From: Chloroflexota bacterium
GTDB lineage: Bacteria; Chloroflexota; Anaerolineae; CG2-30-64-16
Assembly (NCBI GenBank): GCA_016876015.1
Contig: VGOD01000001.1
Location: forward strand, 62,001-126,000
Length of the DNA stretch: 64,000 bases
Reading direction: 5' to 3'
A model generated the notes under the pieces. It was not told where the DNA came from. It made no database searches and saw only the letters and a program-made list of their open reading frames with translations. The position numbers and the translations under genes are program-made. Below, one piece after another: positions 42,442 through 53,089 of this stretch (its first letter is position 1; each line of letters begins with the position of its first letter).

Positions 42442-43191
42442 TCACGTCTTCACGCGATACCAATAGCGGTAGCACTCCCGGAACCCCAGCTTGTCATACA
42501 ACCCCAGCGCGGCCGCGTTGTTGACCATCACCTGCAGGTAGGCGGTATGCGCGCCCTGTTTTTTGCCCCAGTTCAACAGTCCTGCCATGAGCTGCTGGCC
42601 GTATCCGCGGCGGCGATGGCGGCCATCGGTGACCACATCGAAGAAGCCGACCCCGCCTTCTTGAGCCACCGCAAAGCCGCACGCAACCGTCTCGCGATCC
42701 TGCCGGACCAGCGCGAAGCCTGCGGCGGGGACGATGGCGTGGAGGATCTGCTGCGCGGCCGGCCGGTGTTCGGGCGCCAGGCTGCTCATGCGGCAAAATG
42801 CGGCGAACCATTCTTCGGTAACCCCGGTCGTCAGCTCGATGCTGGGGTCGCGCGGTGGAGCCCAGTCGCGCAGGTCCAGGAGCTGGACGCTGGTCAGGGC
42901 GTCGAACGCATAGCCGGCCGCGGCCAGCACGTCGTCCAACTCAACAGGTTGGCTGGTCGCGGTCAGCTTGAAGATCACTTTCAGGCCCCGGTCGCGATAG
43001 ATCCGTTCGCAGGCTGCGATCTTCTCGGCGAGCTCGATGGCAGAGGGATAGAGCGGGTTGATGGAGTTGGCGCGGCGGGTGTAGCCGCTGGCGAAGCGCA
43101 GGATCCAGCCGTCGTACAGAACGGTCTGCGGCGCAGGCCAGGCGTTCAGGGTCAGCTCTTCTATGGCGCGGATCGTGTCGTTGGGTGTCAT
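42442..43191 (-). CDS. GNAT family N-acetyltransferase
   Basis: A 249-residue protein. The N-terminal half begins TIRAIEELTLNAWPAPQTVL, then YDGWILRFASGYTRRANSIN, the signature of a GNAT subgroup with an extra N-terminal domain. The C-terminal half has FFDVVTDGRHRRRGYGQQLM (acetyl-CoA loop R-R-R-G-Y-G), then AGLLNWGKKQGAHTAYLQV and NNAAALGLYDKLGFRECYRY, giving a complete catalytic domain. ATG 43191 is chosen because the preceding 84 codons of open frame overlap the DUF2891 gene. It follows DUF2891 by 34 bp in the same direction. Substrate unknown. Confidence 0.85.
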   Translation of the reverse strand: MTPNDTIRAIEELTLNAWPAPQTVLYDGWILRFASGYTRRANSINPLYPSAIELAEKIAACERIYRDRGLKVIFKLTATSQPVELDDVLAAAGYAFDALTSVQLLDLRDWAPPRDPSIELTTGVTEEWFAAFCRMSSLAPEHRPAAQQILHAIVPAAGFALVRQDRETVACGFAVAQEGGVGFFDVVTDGRHRRRGYGQQLMAGLLNWGKKQGAHTAYLQVMVNNAAALGLYDKLGFRECYRYWYRVKT

Positions 43192-43225
43192 CGCGGTGCT
43201 TTGCTTTCTGTCTGAATGGGAGGTT

Positions 43226-44257
43226 TCAGGCGGTTGCATTCCATCCGCTGGCAGCCTCCAGCATGTAGACTGCGAAGGTGGCCAGCCAATGCTCTCCCAT
43301 GTAGTCGCCGCTGGCCACGTGCGCCAGCCCGGCATTGGCGTGCCGGCCGGCGGCCTGGGTGAGGACCGTGCGCCGCGGGTCGCCGGCCGGTAGGGCGCTC
43401 GCAATGCTCCACATGCACCAGCCGCGGCTGAGATTGAGCCCATCCAGATGTACGAGTTGGCCGTCGCTGCGATCGGTGATGGTTGCCGGCGTCAACAACT
43501 GCGCGGGTCTGCCCAGCGCCAGATCGGGCAGGAAATGGGTCAGCCATGCGCTGAAGTCTGCCCGCGGCAGCACCCGGCGCATCAGGTCCGCCTCCATCAG
43601 ACACGGCGAGAAGAAGTCGGCGCCGCCTGGCTCCCACGCCGCCGGATAATCACGATCGGCCGCGAAGTAGTCCAGGCTGCGCCGCACGACCAGATCGCGC
43701 AGCGCGAGATGGCCGACCGTCGCCGCGTAATCATAGGCGAACGCCAAGCCAAACGCGGTGTTCGGGTGGACGCCGGCGCGGATGGGATAGGTTTGCTTGG
43801 GTAGGAATTCGAGATAGCGCATCACGATGACGTCTGCCAGCGGCTCGAGCGCGGCGGACCAGCGCCGGCCGGCGCTGTCATCCCACTCGCGCAATTCTTG
43901 CGCCAGCTTCAGCAGCCATGCCCAGCCATAGGTGCGCTCGAAGCCGCGGCGTCCGGGCTGCCGGAAGTAATCCGCCTCGGCCCCCAGGTTGGCCGCGGTC
44001 AGATTGGCGTCCAGCGCGGCGCGGATCGCGGTCGCCTCGGGCAAATCCCCGCAGCGGCGCAGAAGGCGGACCAACAGCCAGTGGCCGTGGACCGCCGAAT
44101 GCCAGTCGAAGCAGCCGTAGAAAGCGGGGTGCAGTTCGCACGGGCGGTGCACGTCGGCCGCGTCGCTGATCACATGGGCCGGCTGGTAGGGGAACTCCCG
44201 CTGAATGCAGCCGAGCGCCAGGCCGGCGAATCGAGAAGCGTCAGTATGTGTCAGCAT
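43226..44257 (-). CDS. DUF2891 family protein
   Basis: A 343-residue protein with the DUF2891 landmarks CIQREFPYQPAHV, ELHPAFYGCFDWHSAVHGHW, ERTYGWAWLLKLAQELREWD, then LTHFLPDL and GLNLSRGWCMWSIASALPAG. The fold is expected to be an alpha/alpha toroid; the function is unknown. No signal peptide is visible, so it should be cytoplasmic. ATG 44257 overlaps the Nudix stop by seven bases, suggesting coupled translation. It lies in a block of acetyltransferase, Nudix and amino-acid genes that gives no specific hint. Confidence 0.85.
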   Translation of the reverse strand: MLTHTDASRFAGLALGCIQREFPYQPAHVISDAADVHRPCELHPAFYGCFDWHSAVHGHWLLVRLLRRCGDLPEATAIRAALDANLTAANLGAEADYFRQPGRRGFERTYGWAWLLKLAQELREWDDSAGRRWSAALEPLADVIVMRYLEFLPKQTYPIRAGVHPNTAFGLAFAYDYAATVGHLALRDLVVRRSLDYFAADRDYPAAWEPGGADFFSPCLMEADLMRRVLPRADFSAWLTHFLPDLALGRPAQLLTPATITDRSDGQLVHLDGLNLSRGWCMWSIASALPAGDPRRTVLTQAAGRHANAGLAHVASGDYMGEHWLATFAVYMLEAASGWNATA

Positions 44258-45090
44258 CGTGGATCGTAGGCTGCCGCGAGTTTGGCGGGGCCGGTCGGGC
44301 CAGCCGGGGCCGGGTTTTCGTCTGCGTCGCGCAAGAGCGCCAGCAGTTCGCACAGCACCATCGCGGTCGCGCCCCAAACCTTGTGCGGGCCCACCGCGTA
44401 GAAGGGCACGCGCGCGGCCGCGCCGCGGATTTCCCAAGTCTCTTCGCAGCGGGTCGCAGGGTTCAGCAGGTGCGCCAACGGCGCCTCCAGCACTTCGGCC
44501 ACCTCGGCCGCGTTCGGGACAAAGGCCGGCCGTGTGGACGTGTAGGCGACGGTCGGATAGATGCAGAAGCCGCTGGGCGGGATGTAGAGGGGCGAGAGCG
44601 CGCCGATCACCTCCACGGCCGCCGGGTCAATCGCCAATTCTTCCCAGCCCTCGCGCAGCGCGGCCGTCGCGTGATCCTCGCCCGGCTCCATCCGGCCGCC
44701 GGGAAAGGAAATCTGCCCGCGATGATTGTCTACGGCATCGGTGCGGCGGGTGAGCACCAGGCACAGATCGTCCTCGCCCGTTTCACGCGACCAAAGCCCT
44801 GAGCTTGTCGAAGGGTCGCAGGGCAGCCTCTTGAGTTGGTGGCAGGGCGTCGCACATGGATAGAGCAGCACCAACACACCCGCGCGACGGCAATCCAGGC
44901 CAGGATCGAGGATGCGCTCGGAGCCGGGCCGCGGCTGCGGCGCCATGCCCATCTGCACGGGCAGGCCGGGCAGGGGCCGGCGCAACGCCGTCGCCAGCCG
45001 CGTTGGCTGGCGGTCTGCGTCCGCAGGCAGCGCGAGATGCGGCGGGTCCGGCGGCTGCACGCCAGCAGAGGCGCTCACCGGTTCAACCAT
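44251..45090 (-). CDS. Nudix hydrolase (CoA pyrophosphatase-like)
   Basis: A 279-residue protein. The Nudix box [20 protein letters not shown], completed by ELAID, is at about residues 128-152, preceded by [11 protein letters not shown], which is typical of CoA/acyl-CoA pyrophosphatases (NudL/YeaB); [17 protein letters not shown] follows. The catalytic Glu residues REGWEE are intact. Residues ~91-98 (CDPSTSSG) are encoded by a dispersed TGAGCTTGTCGAAG repeat inserted between two predicted beta strands ahead of the box. The gene overlaps threonine synthase by 16 bp and DUF2891 by 7 bp. A role in CoA turnover or nucleotide clean-up is likely. Confidence 0.87.
   Translation of the reverse strand: MVEPVSASAGVQPPDPPHLALPADADRQPTRLATALRRPLPGLPVQMGMAPQPRPGSERILDPGLDCRRAGVLVLLYPCATPCHQLKRLPCDPSTSSGLWSRETGEDDLCLVLTRRTDAVDNHRGQISFPGGRMEPGEDHATAALREGWEELAIDPAAVEVIGALSPLYIPPSGFCIYPTVAYTSTRPAFVPNAAEVAEVLEAPLAHLLNPATRCEETWEIRGAAARVPFYAVGPHKVWGATAMVLCELLALLRDADENPAPAGPTGPAKLAAAYDPRC
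44796..44820. repeat. CTTCGACAAGCTCAG repeat inside the Nudix gene
   Basis: GCCCTGAGCTTGTCGAAGGG is a copy of the family at 23315-23450 inserted in frame without creating a stop, because on the coding (minus) strand the reading frame is CCC-TTC-GAC-shifted to TCG-ACA-AGC. Confidence 0.8.
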
Positions 45091-46478
45091 CTCTCGATGG
45101 CCCCCCGCACTGCTGCGACGTCCGCCGGCAGCTCGATCGGCAGGTTGCGATGCCGGCCGATGACATCCTGCAACGTTCCTTCGTGGTAGCCGACCTTGAA
45201 CTCGCTGAATTTCAGCCCGTGCGCGGTGGAGATCACCACGACGCGTTGGCCAGCCTGGATGACGCCGCGGCGCGCTAGCCTTGCTGCACCGGCCAACGCG
45301 ACGCCTGTGTGCGGACAGGCGTAGAGGCCGGCGCGGTCGGCCAGCGCAGCCGCGTCGGCCAGCTCATCCTCGTTGGCCTGCTCCACCACGCCATCGCATT
45401 GCTGCAACGCGCGCGCGGCCTTCTCGTAGCTCACCGGGTCGCCGATGCGAATGGCTGAGGCGGCCGTGGGGCCCGCGGTGATCGGCTGGAGCTGCGCAAA
45501 GCCGGCCTGGTAGGCGCGATAGAACGGGTTGGCGCGCTCGGCCTGGGCTGCTGCGAGCCGCGGCAGCCGTGCGATCAGGCCCAGCTCGTGCGCCAGCGCC
45601 AACCCTTTCGCCAGCGCGGAGACGTTGCCCAGGTTGCCCGCCGGCAGCACGATCCAATCGGGCGTCTGCCAGCCGAGCTGTTGGGCGATCTCGATCCCGA
45701 CCGTCTTCTGGCCTTCGACGCGCAACGAGTTCATCGAGTTAGCCAGGTAGATGCTGTTGTCGCGCGTCACCTCGCGCACGATGTGCATACATCCATCGAA
45801 GTCCGCGTCGAGCGCCAGCACGGCCGCGCCATGCGCGATGGGTTGGATCAGTTGGGCCGTGCTGATCTTGCCTCTGGGCAGGAAGACGATGGCCGGGATG
45901 CCGGCTGCCGCTGCGTAGGCGGCCAGCGCAGCCGAGGTGTCGCCGGTGGATGCGCACGCGACCGCGCGCACGGCCGCGGCCGTCCCGCGCCGATCGGAGT
46001 CGGCCATGATCTGCGCCACCGCGCTGACCAGGACCGTCATGCCCAGGTCTTTGAACGAGCCGGTGTGGCTGATCCCGCACTGCTTGATCCACAAGTCATC
46101 CAGCCCGAGGGAGCGCCCCAACCGTGGCGAGGGCACGAGGGGCGTGAAGCCTTCGCCCAGCGAAACGATGTGTTCGGGCCGGAGGGTTGGCAGCACCCAT
46201 TCGCGCCTGGCCCAGACGCCGGAAAGTGGATGGCTGGCGGCTGGCGGCTGACCACTGACCTCTGACCCCTGACTACTGACCCGGTTGACCGCGGATCGCT
46301 GATCGAAGAGGCCGCGCCAGGCGACGCCGGAACGCTCTTTCAGGGCCTGCGAATCGTGAACCACTTCCAGCAGTCCGTCGCACGTGGGGCAGCGGTAGAT
46401 GACTTCGAAGACGTCGTGGCGGCCGGGGCAGCCACGAATGCATTGGTACCAACAGGATAATGGCACAACGTTCTCCAT
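45075..46478 (-). CDS. thrC: Threonine synthase
   Basis: A 467-residue fold-type II PLP enzyme converting O-phosphohomoserine to threonine. The PLP lysine is Lys143 in [32 protein letters not shown] binds the phosphate, [20 protein letters not shown] is the glycine loop, and [19 protein letters not shown] is near the C-terminus. The N-terminus carries a zinc-ribbon-like stretch with Cys at 9, 13, 17 and later CPTC, as in the archaeal/plant-type enzymes. Residues ~66-82 ([17 protein letters not shown]) come from a GGTCAGTGGTCAG-type simple repeat and have no place in the fold. It overlaps the Nudix gene at its 3' end. The assignment to ThrC rather than a related PLP lyase is strong from the zinc ribbon plus SFKDLGM. 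Confidence 0.92.
   Translation of the reverse strand: MENVVPLSCWYQCIRGCPGRHDVFEVIYRCPTCDGLLEVVHDSQALKERSGVAWRGLFDQRSAVNRVSSQGSEVSGQPPAASHPLSGVWARREWVLPTLRPEHIVSLGEGFTPLVPSPRLGRSLGLDDLWIKQCGISHTGSFKDLGMTVLVSAVAQIMADSDRRGTAAAVRAVACASTGDTSAALAAYAAAAGIPAIVFLPRGKISTAQLIQPIAHGAAVLALDADFDGCMHIVREVTRDNSIYLANSMNSLRVEGQKTVGIEIAQQLGWQTPDWIVLPAGNLGNVSALAKGLALAHELGLIARLPRLAAAQAERANPFYRAYQAGFAQLQPITAGPTAASAIRIGDPVSYEKAARALQQCDGVVEQANEDELADAAALADRAGLYACPHTGVALAGAARLARRGVIQAGQRVVVISTAHGLKFSEFKVGYHEGTLQDVIGRHRNLPIELPADVAAVRGAIERWLNR
46231..46282. repeat. TGACC-type simple repeat inside thrC
   Basis: Imperfect tandem units CTGGCGG, then CTGACCACTGACCTCTGACC and CCTGACTACTGACCC. It keeps the reading frame and encodes a Ser/Gly/Pro-rich insertion in threonine synthase between the zinc ribbon and the catalytic domain. 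Confidence 0.75.
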
Positions 46479-46485
46479 GTATCAC

Positions 46486-46500
46486 AGACCTGACAGGTCT
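46486..46500. repeat. AGACCTGACAGGTCT palindrome
   Basis: A 15-bp near-perfect palindrome (7-bp arms, 1-nt centre) between thrC and the nucleotidyltransferase gene; short relative of the hairpins at 13602 and 32613. Confidence 0.6.
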
Positions 46501-46507
46501 CCTGTGG

Positions 46508-47131
46508 TCAACGACCGGTCGTCTGGGTCTCCCACAACTCGCGATAGGCGACTTGGACAGAAGGATCCACCCGTTCGGCGAATGCCAGCGGCAACTCCAG
46601 GCGCACGATCAAGTCCTGCACATCCGCCAGGTCGCGCAGCCGGTGTGACGCGCTGATGCCCGAGGCCAGCTTCAGCTCGATCAGCTTTTCGAGCGTCACC
46701 ACGCGGACGCCGTTGACCTCGACCGCCGCCCCCGGCGCGGCCGGATCGGGAAAGGCTACCGGCTTTGGCCGGCCATGCCCAGGATACTCCCCACTGATCA
46801 CGATCTCGATGCGCACGGACGCTTCGGCATCGCGAAACGTCTTGCTGGCGCCGCTGAGGGCCGGCCGGTAGCCGCGGCCGACCAGACGTTGATGAAAACG
46901 CTCCAGCCCGGCTGCGGTCAGCACCAGGTCAATGTCTTCGGTCAGGCGAGGACAGCCATGTTCGGCCAGCGCCAGCCCACCCAACAGGGCATAGGGGATG
47001 CCCTCCGCATCGAGTTGGCGCACCAGGCGGCGCAACGCATCGTGCAGCGTGCCCGCGCCGGCAAAATAGGCGCTCGCCTCGCGGAGCATCGAGTCGCCGC
47101 CCTGCCGGAGCAGAAGCTCGTAGTCGGTCAT
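46508..47131 (-). CDS. Nucleotidyltransferase-fold protein (AbiEii/DUF6036-like)
   Basis: A 207-residue protein with the minimal nucleotidyltransferase signature PYALLGGLALAEHGCPRLTE followed by DIDLVL (G-G then D-x-D) at about residues 47-72 and a later VRIEIVIS strand for the third acidic residue. The C-terminal HRLRDLADVQDLIVRLELPL is shared by AbiEii-like and DUF6036-like NTases, many of which are toxins or their relatives. No antitoxin partner is adjacent. It is the first gene of the minus-strand block with thrC 29 bp downstream, and borders the TumE-type region. Both a toxin-like and a housekeeping transferase role are possible. Confidence 0.78.
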   Translation of the reverse strand: MTDYELLLRQGGDSMLREASAYFAGAGTLHDALRRLVRQLDAEGIPYALLGGLALAEHGCPRLTEDIDLVLTAAGLERFHQRLVGRGYRPALSGASKTFRDAEASVRIEIVISGEYPGHGRPKPVAFPDPAAPGAAVEVNGVRVVTLEKLIELKLASGISASHRLRDLADVQDLIVRLELPLAFAERVDPSVQVAYRELWETQTTGR

Positions 47132-47523
47132 GCGTCCCTCACCCTTTGTCTGGTTTCACGATCACGAGCATAGCATGGCGGGCGCAAAAAGGCAAACAGC
47201 CGTCTACATGCATGGCGAAGGACGCGAAGCTTGACCCCCCGGCCATTGCACGACCGTTGACGAACGTCGAATATGGGGCTAGAATGCAGGCCAGTCGCCC
47301 ATGCCGGGCGCGGCGCCAGGGCGCATGAAAATGTCATTGCGAGGAGCGTAGTGTGCGATTACGCCAGCATCCTTCAGGACGAAGCGATCTCCCGCGTGGG
47401 CAGGAGATTGCTTCGCTCCGCTCGCAATGACCGGCGGGCGGCGATATTCGGGGCAGATAACTGTTTCCACGTTGACTTCCGCCGGAGTCAGTTGTATGAT
47501 GGTGCACAGAAAAGGGGGGTGAG
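47132..47523. other. Gap with dispersed repeat and a plus-strand promoter
   Basis: No gene. 47333-47431 is a 99-bp GTCATTGCGAG...CTCGCAATGAC element with the inner GAAGCGATCTC/GAGATTGCTTC pair. At 47288-47325 is a reverse copy of the CGGCATGGGC/GGCGCCG block seen at 20313-20340. The promoter of the toxin-antitoxin pair is at 47472-47500. Between 47150 and 47280 I see nothing recognisable. Confidence 0.65.
47472..47500 (+). promoter_or_regulatory. Promoter of the TumE-like toxin-antitoxin pair
   Basis: TTGACT (47472-47477), 17-bp spacer, TATGAT (47495-47500), 23 bp before the first ATG; a GGGGGG ribosome site follows. The same pattern GTTGACTT...TTGTATGATGG recurs at 48504-48535. Confidence 0.7.
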
Positions 47524-47832
47524 ATGGCTAGAGAAACGATCACTGCCGAGGATCTGCTGCGAGATATCTACGAGGCGGAGGCGGCGCAACGCTGGTTCGA
47601 GCAGAAGTATGGGCTGCTCTCAGAGACCTTCCATCGGCTGTATCAGCAGGGGCTGCTGCGCGACGAGGATCCGGATGAAATCCGGGAGTACATGGAATGG
47701 GCTGGCTGGTGCGAGATCTACCAGGATCGGCGGCAACGTTACGACCAACTCATCCAACAGCATCTTGAATCGCTCACTGCGCCCGCGTCGTTGTTTGACT
47801 TGCACGTCCGTGAGTTACCCGTGCCGGCTTGA
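47524..47832 (+). CDS. Small acidic helical protein, probable antitoxin partner
   Basis: A 102-residue protein with no recognised domain. It is predicted all-helical, acidic and rich in Glu, Gln and aromatics (LRDIYEAEAAQRWFEQKYG, DPDEIREYMEWAGWCEIYQD, RRQRYDQLIQQHLESL). It precedes the TumE-like gene by 3 bp and is the first gene after a good promoter, as antitoxins usually are. The known TumA antitoxin is a helix-turn-helix protein, which this does not obviously resemble, so the antitoxin role rests on position only. Confidence 0.6.
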   Translation: MARETITAEDLLRDIYEAEAAQRWFEQKYGLLSETFHRLYQQGLLRDEDPDEIREYMEWAGWCEIYQDRRQRYDQLIQQHLESLTAPASLFDLHVRELPVPA

Positions 47833-47835
47833 GCG

Positions 47836-48246
47836 ATGAACCTGAATACCTATGGCGATTACGCTCGGGGCGTTTTCTTTCTGCTGTCTGGCCGCGCCAG
47901 AGTCGAGAGCCATACCCTGGCCGTGTACACGGTCAATCAGACTGTAGGCATCACGCGCGGCGAGCTCGTCTTTCACTCGGGGCATGTGCTGCGCGTGTTC
48001 GAGCAGGTTGATTTCGTCGCTCGCCTGATCCGCAAGTACTCCTACGAGTTGATCTACGGAGGCGAAACGCAGTGGTGGTACGACTCGATGCCGCATCCGA
48101 ACGTGCCTGAGTTGCAGAGCACGCATCCGCACCACAAGCACGTCCCGCCGGACATCAAACATCATCGCATCCCTGCGCCGGAAATGAGCTTCACTCGGCC
48201 CAACCTGCCGTTCTTGATCGAGGAAGTCGAACGACTTGCCAGGTGA
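47836..48246 (+). CDS. TumE/DUF6516-like toxin
   Basis: A 136-residue protein with the C-terminal signature RKYSYELIYGGETQWWYDSM, then PHPNVPELQSTHPHHKHVPP, matching the Y-x-Y ... W-Y-D-x-x-P-H ... H-P-H-H-K-H pattern that I associate with DUF6516, named TumE after a plasmid-borne toxin of a toxin-antitoxin system. The His cluster could be a metal or catalytic site. The first half (RVESHTLAVYTVNQTVGITR) is a beta-rich platform. It forms a two-gene unit with the small protein upstream. A 15-bp hairpin follows the stop by 16 bp. Family call moderately secure, toxic activity inferred. Confidence 0.7.
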   Translation: MNLNTYGDYARGVFFLLSGRARVESHTLAVYTVNQTVGITRGELVFHSGHVLRVFEQVDFVARLIRKYSYELIYGGETQWWYDSMPHPNVPELQSTHPHHKHVPPDIKHHRIPAPEMSFTRPNLPFLIEEVERLAR

Positions 48247-48262
48247 CCAGTGTTTTCAACGT

Positions 48263-48299
48263 GAAGACTCCAGGCACATTCGACGTGCCTGGAGTCTTC
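48263..48299. terminator. Hairpin between toxin gene and clpB fragment
   Basis: GAAGACTCCAGGCAC (48263-48277) pairs perfectly with GTGCCTGGAGTCTTC (48285-48299), a 15-bp stem with a 7-nt loop. It can end transcription on either strand; U tracts are absent or short. Confidence 0.6.
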
Positions 48300-48305
48300 C
48301 ATCGT

Positions 48306-48548
48306 CTATCCCACCTCCCCCACCACTTCCCTCGCACACACGATCCGTCCGCCCGCCATATCCGCCTCGACCACATCTCTGCAGCCGAACTTGCCTTCGA
48401 GCAGCGCGAGCGGGTTCTGCACGTGCTCTTGGATCGCCCGCTTGAGCGGCCGCGCGTTGCTGGCGGGATCGTAGCCGGCCTCGGCCATCAAGTCGCGCAC
48501 GACGTTGACTTTTCTGTGAGACGATTGTATGATGGGATTTCGAGGCAT
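48306..48548 (-). pseudogene. Fragment of a clpB 3' end
   Basis: The minus strand encodes ~80 residues: [20 protein letters not shown], then [19 protein letters not shown] and [11 protein letters not shown]. This aligns along its length with the C-terminus of the intact ClpB ([49 protein letters not shown]), at about 60 percent identity by eye. The rest of ClpB is absent; the homology stops abruptly at ~48503, exactly at the -35 box of the decayed toxin-antitoxin cassette. It has no start of its own and is not expected to be translated. Confidence 0.8.
48505..48533 (+). promoter_or_regulatory. Promoter of the decayed second toxin-antitoxin cassette
   Basis: TTGACT (48505-48510), 17-bp spacer, TATGAT (48528-48533), matching the promoter at 47472-47500 in both boxes, spacing and the flanking TTGTATGATGG. 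Confidence 0.65.
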
Positions 48549-48682
48549 TCAGTGGGCGATTACAGGGTCGGGCGACGCCGGAAGAGGAAGATGACTGGCT
48601 GGCCTGGCGATCGGCCCTGCGCATGTTAACTGACTGGAAACGGGCCTACGAGGGACTGCGCAGTGGCCGCGCTGGTAACTGA
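48532..48682 (+). pseudogene. Antitoxin remnant with frameshift
   Basis: ATG 48532 begins [16 protein letters not shown] but stops after 20 codons; in another frame the sequence continues EEEDDWLAWRSALRMLTDWK and RAYEGLRSGRAGN to a stop at 48680-48682. Joining the two needs one frameshift near 48580. The result would be a ~50-residue acidic, Trp-rich helical protein in the position of the antitoxin of the neighbouring cassette. Weak evidence beyond position and promoter. Confidence 0.4.
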
Positions 48683-48969
48683 TCTGTTGGCCTTCCTGCA
48701 CGGGCATCGGCTGGTCGAGACGGTGTGGGTGATCCAGCACGACGAAACGCCGTGGGGAAAGATCGAACTCTAAGTGCGCTGCCGGCTGGCGATGAAGTCA
48801 TCGAAGGGTGAGCGATACGAGTTCCAGGTTTGGCTACACCACGAGCCGGCCTTCCGAGATTACGCCTACCAGCTATTCACAGATCGTCCTCTGCTGCGGT
48901 GGGACAATGCGCCGCACTATCCTGACAGGGCGACCGCGCCCCATCACTTTCACGATGAGGCGAATCAGG

Positions 48970-51642
<2,673 letters not shown>

Positions 51643-51664
51643 GGTAACACCTCAAACTGGTAAA

Positions 51665-51783
51665 TTGGTAGATTGGTAGATTGGGCGATGGCGCTCCGCC
51701 ATGCGACAGCCAGTTCACCAAGTTACCACTATACCAATCTACCAACTGCCCGTTAGCACAGCGTTGGCGAAGTGTTAGCAGAG
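51665..51783. promoter_or_regulatory. Structured clpB leader with inverted and direct repeats
   Basis: TTGGTAGATTGGT (51665-51677) is inverted at 51733-51745 with an inner ATGGCG/CGCCAT hairpin near 51687-51701, so the clpB leader can fold. Beyond it, GTTAGCACAG (51752-51761) and GTTAGCAGAG (51774-51783) are direct repeats 22 bp apart, two helical turns, which may be a regulator site. A minus-strand TATAGT lies at 51728-51733. Confidence 0.4.
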
Positions 51784-51883
51784 TGTAAGAGGTGGCCTGC
51801 ACAGTCTACCGATTCGCGCCAACCCCCGTCGAGATCTTCAGCGCAGCGCCGTCCAATTGCTGCAACCCAGCGATCGAACCAAC

Positions 51884-51911
51884 TTGACCGATACTGATTC
51901 TCGCCTATAAT
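51884..51911 (+). promoter_or_regulatory. Promoter of the plus-strand unit after clpB
   Basis: TTGACC (51884-51889), 16-bp spacer, TATAAT (51906-51911), 123 bp before the GTG of the next gene. The rest of the 391-bp clpB-side gap (51784-51883) shows nothing recognisable. Confidence 0.6.
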
Positions 51912-52033
51912 TGAGGCGCTTCACTGACTATCAGCTCGCCGCCCCATGGGGCGTGCAACGGAAACTCGGAGAGATTCCCCGTACCCATCGCCGTTCATCA
52001 AGCCATCCAGACCATAGAGCGCAGGAGGCCAGC

Positions 52034-52252
52034 GTGTATCAAACAGACCTGTACGAAGCGATGCTGGCTGAAACCGTGACGATCCCCGGCGCGGGCGGGG
52101 AGTTGATCAACGCGTACTTTGCGCGACCGCTGGGGCCGGGCGCGCGCGTCGCAGTGGAACTCAGCACGGAGTCGGCGAAGGCGCTGGCGGCGACGATCCA
52201 CGCGGTGCTGGCGCGAGCCGAAGCGGGCGGCTTCTCGGATCGCCCGGCCTGA
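52034..52252 (+). pseudogene. Truncated dienelactone hydrolase-like gene
   Basis: GTG 52034 follows AGGAGG at 6 bases and gives 72 residues. The first ~35 (YQTDLYEAMLAETVTIPGAG, INAYFARPLGPGA) are the usual start of dienelactone hydrolase-family alpha/beta hydrolases, which should continue for ~230 residues with the catalytic Cys/Ser, Asp and His. Instead the frame goes to VELSTESAKALAATIHAVLA and stops, with no catalytic residues. An internal deletion is the likely cause. Because expression signals are intact, a short product may be made. Confidence 0.55.
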
Positions 52253-52271
52253 GCCTGGAGGCTGCGCCCTC

Positions 52272-53073
52272 ATGCCGATCGAACTGGTCCGAACGATCTT
52301 CTTCTCTCCCACGCGCACGACCGCGCGCATCGTGGAGGCTATCGCCCGTGGGACTCAACTCCCCGCCGCCGAGCCGCTAGACTTGACGCCCCCAGAGATG
52401 GGGACGCGGCGGCTTGCGGAGATGCGGGACGCACTGGCGATCATCGGCGCGCCCGTGTACGGCGGCCGGATCGCGGCCGAAGCAGCGCGGCGGATGCGCC
52501 GGCTGAGGGCGCGCGAGACGCCGGCCGGCATCGTCGTCGTGTACGGGAACCGGGGCCTACGAGGGTGCGCTGCTGGAGTTGCGTGACCTGGCGACCGAGC
52601 AAGGCTTCGTCCCGATCGCCGCGGCTGCGTTCATCGGCGAGCACTCGTATTCCACCGAAGCCACGCCCATCGCGCACGGCCGGCCCGATGCGCTCGACTT
52701 GGTGCAGGCGCAGGAGTTCGGCGCGATGATTCGGGAGAGGCTGGCTGCGCCCGCCGCATTGCGCGGGACGCCGCCGTTGCAGGCGTCGGGCGCCTACCCG
52801 TACCGGGAATGGATTCCGCCGACCGATGTGTCGCCCATCACCGACCAGGCCCTGTGTGTGAAGTGCAGCGACTGTGCACGCGCCTGTCCGACCGCGGCGA
52901 TCGTCGTCGGTGAGGTTGTGGCAACCGCCCCTGCTTCCTGTATCCTCTGCACGGCGTGCGTCAAGAAGTGCCCGACCGGCGCCAGGAAGTGGGATCATCC
53001 GCGGATCGGTCGCTCTCGGGAATGGCTGAGCACAAACTGCCGCGAACGGAAGAACCCTGAGCTGTACGTGTGA
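52272..53073 (+). pseudogene. EFR1-type flavodoxin/4Fe-4S protein with a frameshift
   Basis: ATG 52272 starts a flavodoxin-like domain (MPIELVRTIFFSPTRTTARI, with the SPTRTT phosphate loop, then IIGAPVYGGRIAAEA and GIVVVYGNR). At GGGG 52554-52557 the frame shifts: deleting one G joins GNR to AYEGALLELRDLATEQGFVP and continues through AFIGEHSYSTEATPIAHGRP to two ferredoxin clusters CVKCSDCARACP and CILCTACVKKCP. The whole would be ~266 residues, the normal size for EFR1-family electron-transfer proteins. Either a sequencing error in the G run or a true one-base insertion. If the frameshift is real, the flavin and cluster halves are separated. Confidence 0.8.
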
Positions 53074-53089
53074 TCATGGAGAGCAGTCT

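Noticed and set aside
46508-47131. Calling the nucleotidyltransferase a confirmed abortive-infection toxin
   Set aside because: Only the NTase fold motifs are visible; no antitoxin partner is adjacent and it heads a metabolic gene block.
51752-51783. CIRCE (HrcA) operator before clpB
   Set aside because: CIRCE needs inverted TTAGCACTC and GAGTGCTAA with a 9-bp spacer; here the half-site-like repeats are direct.
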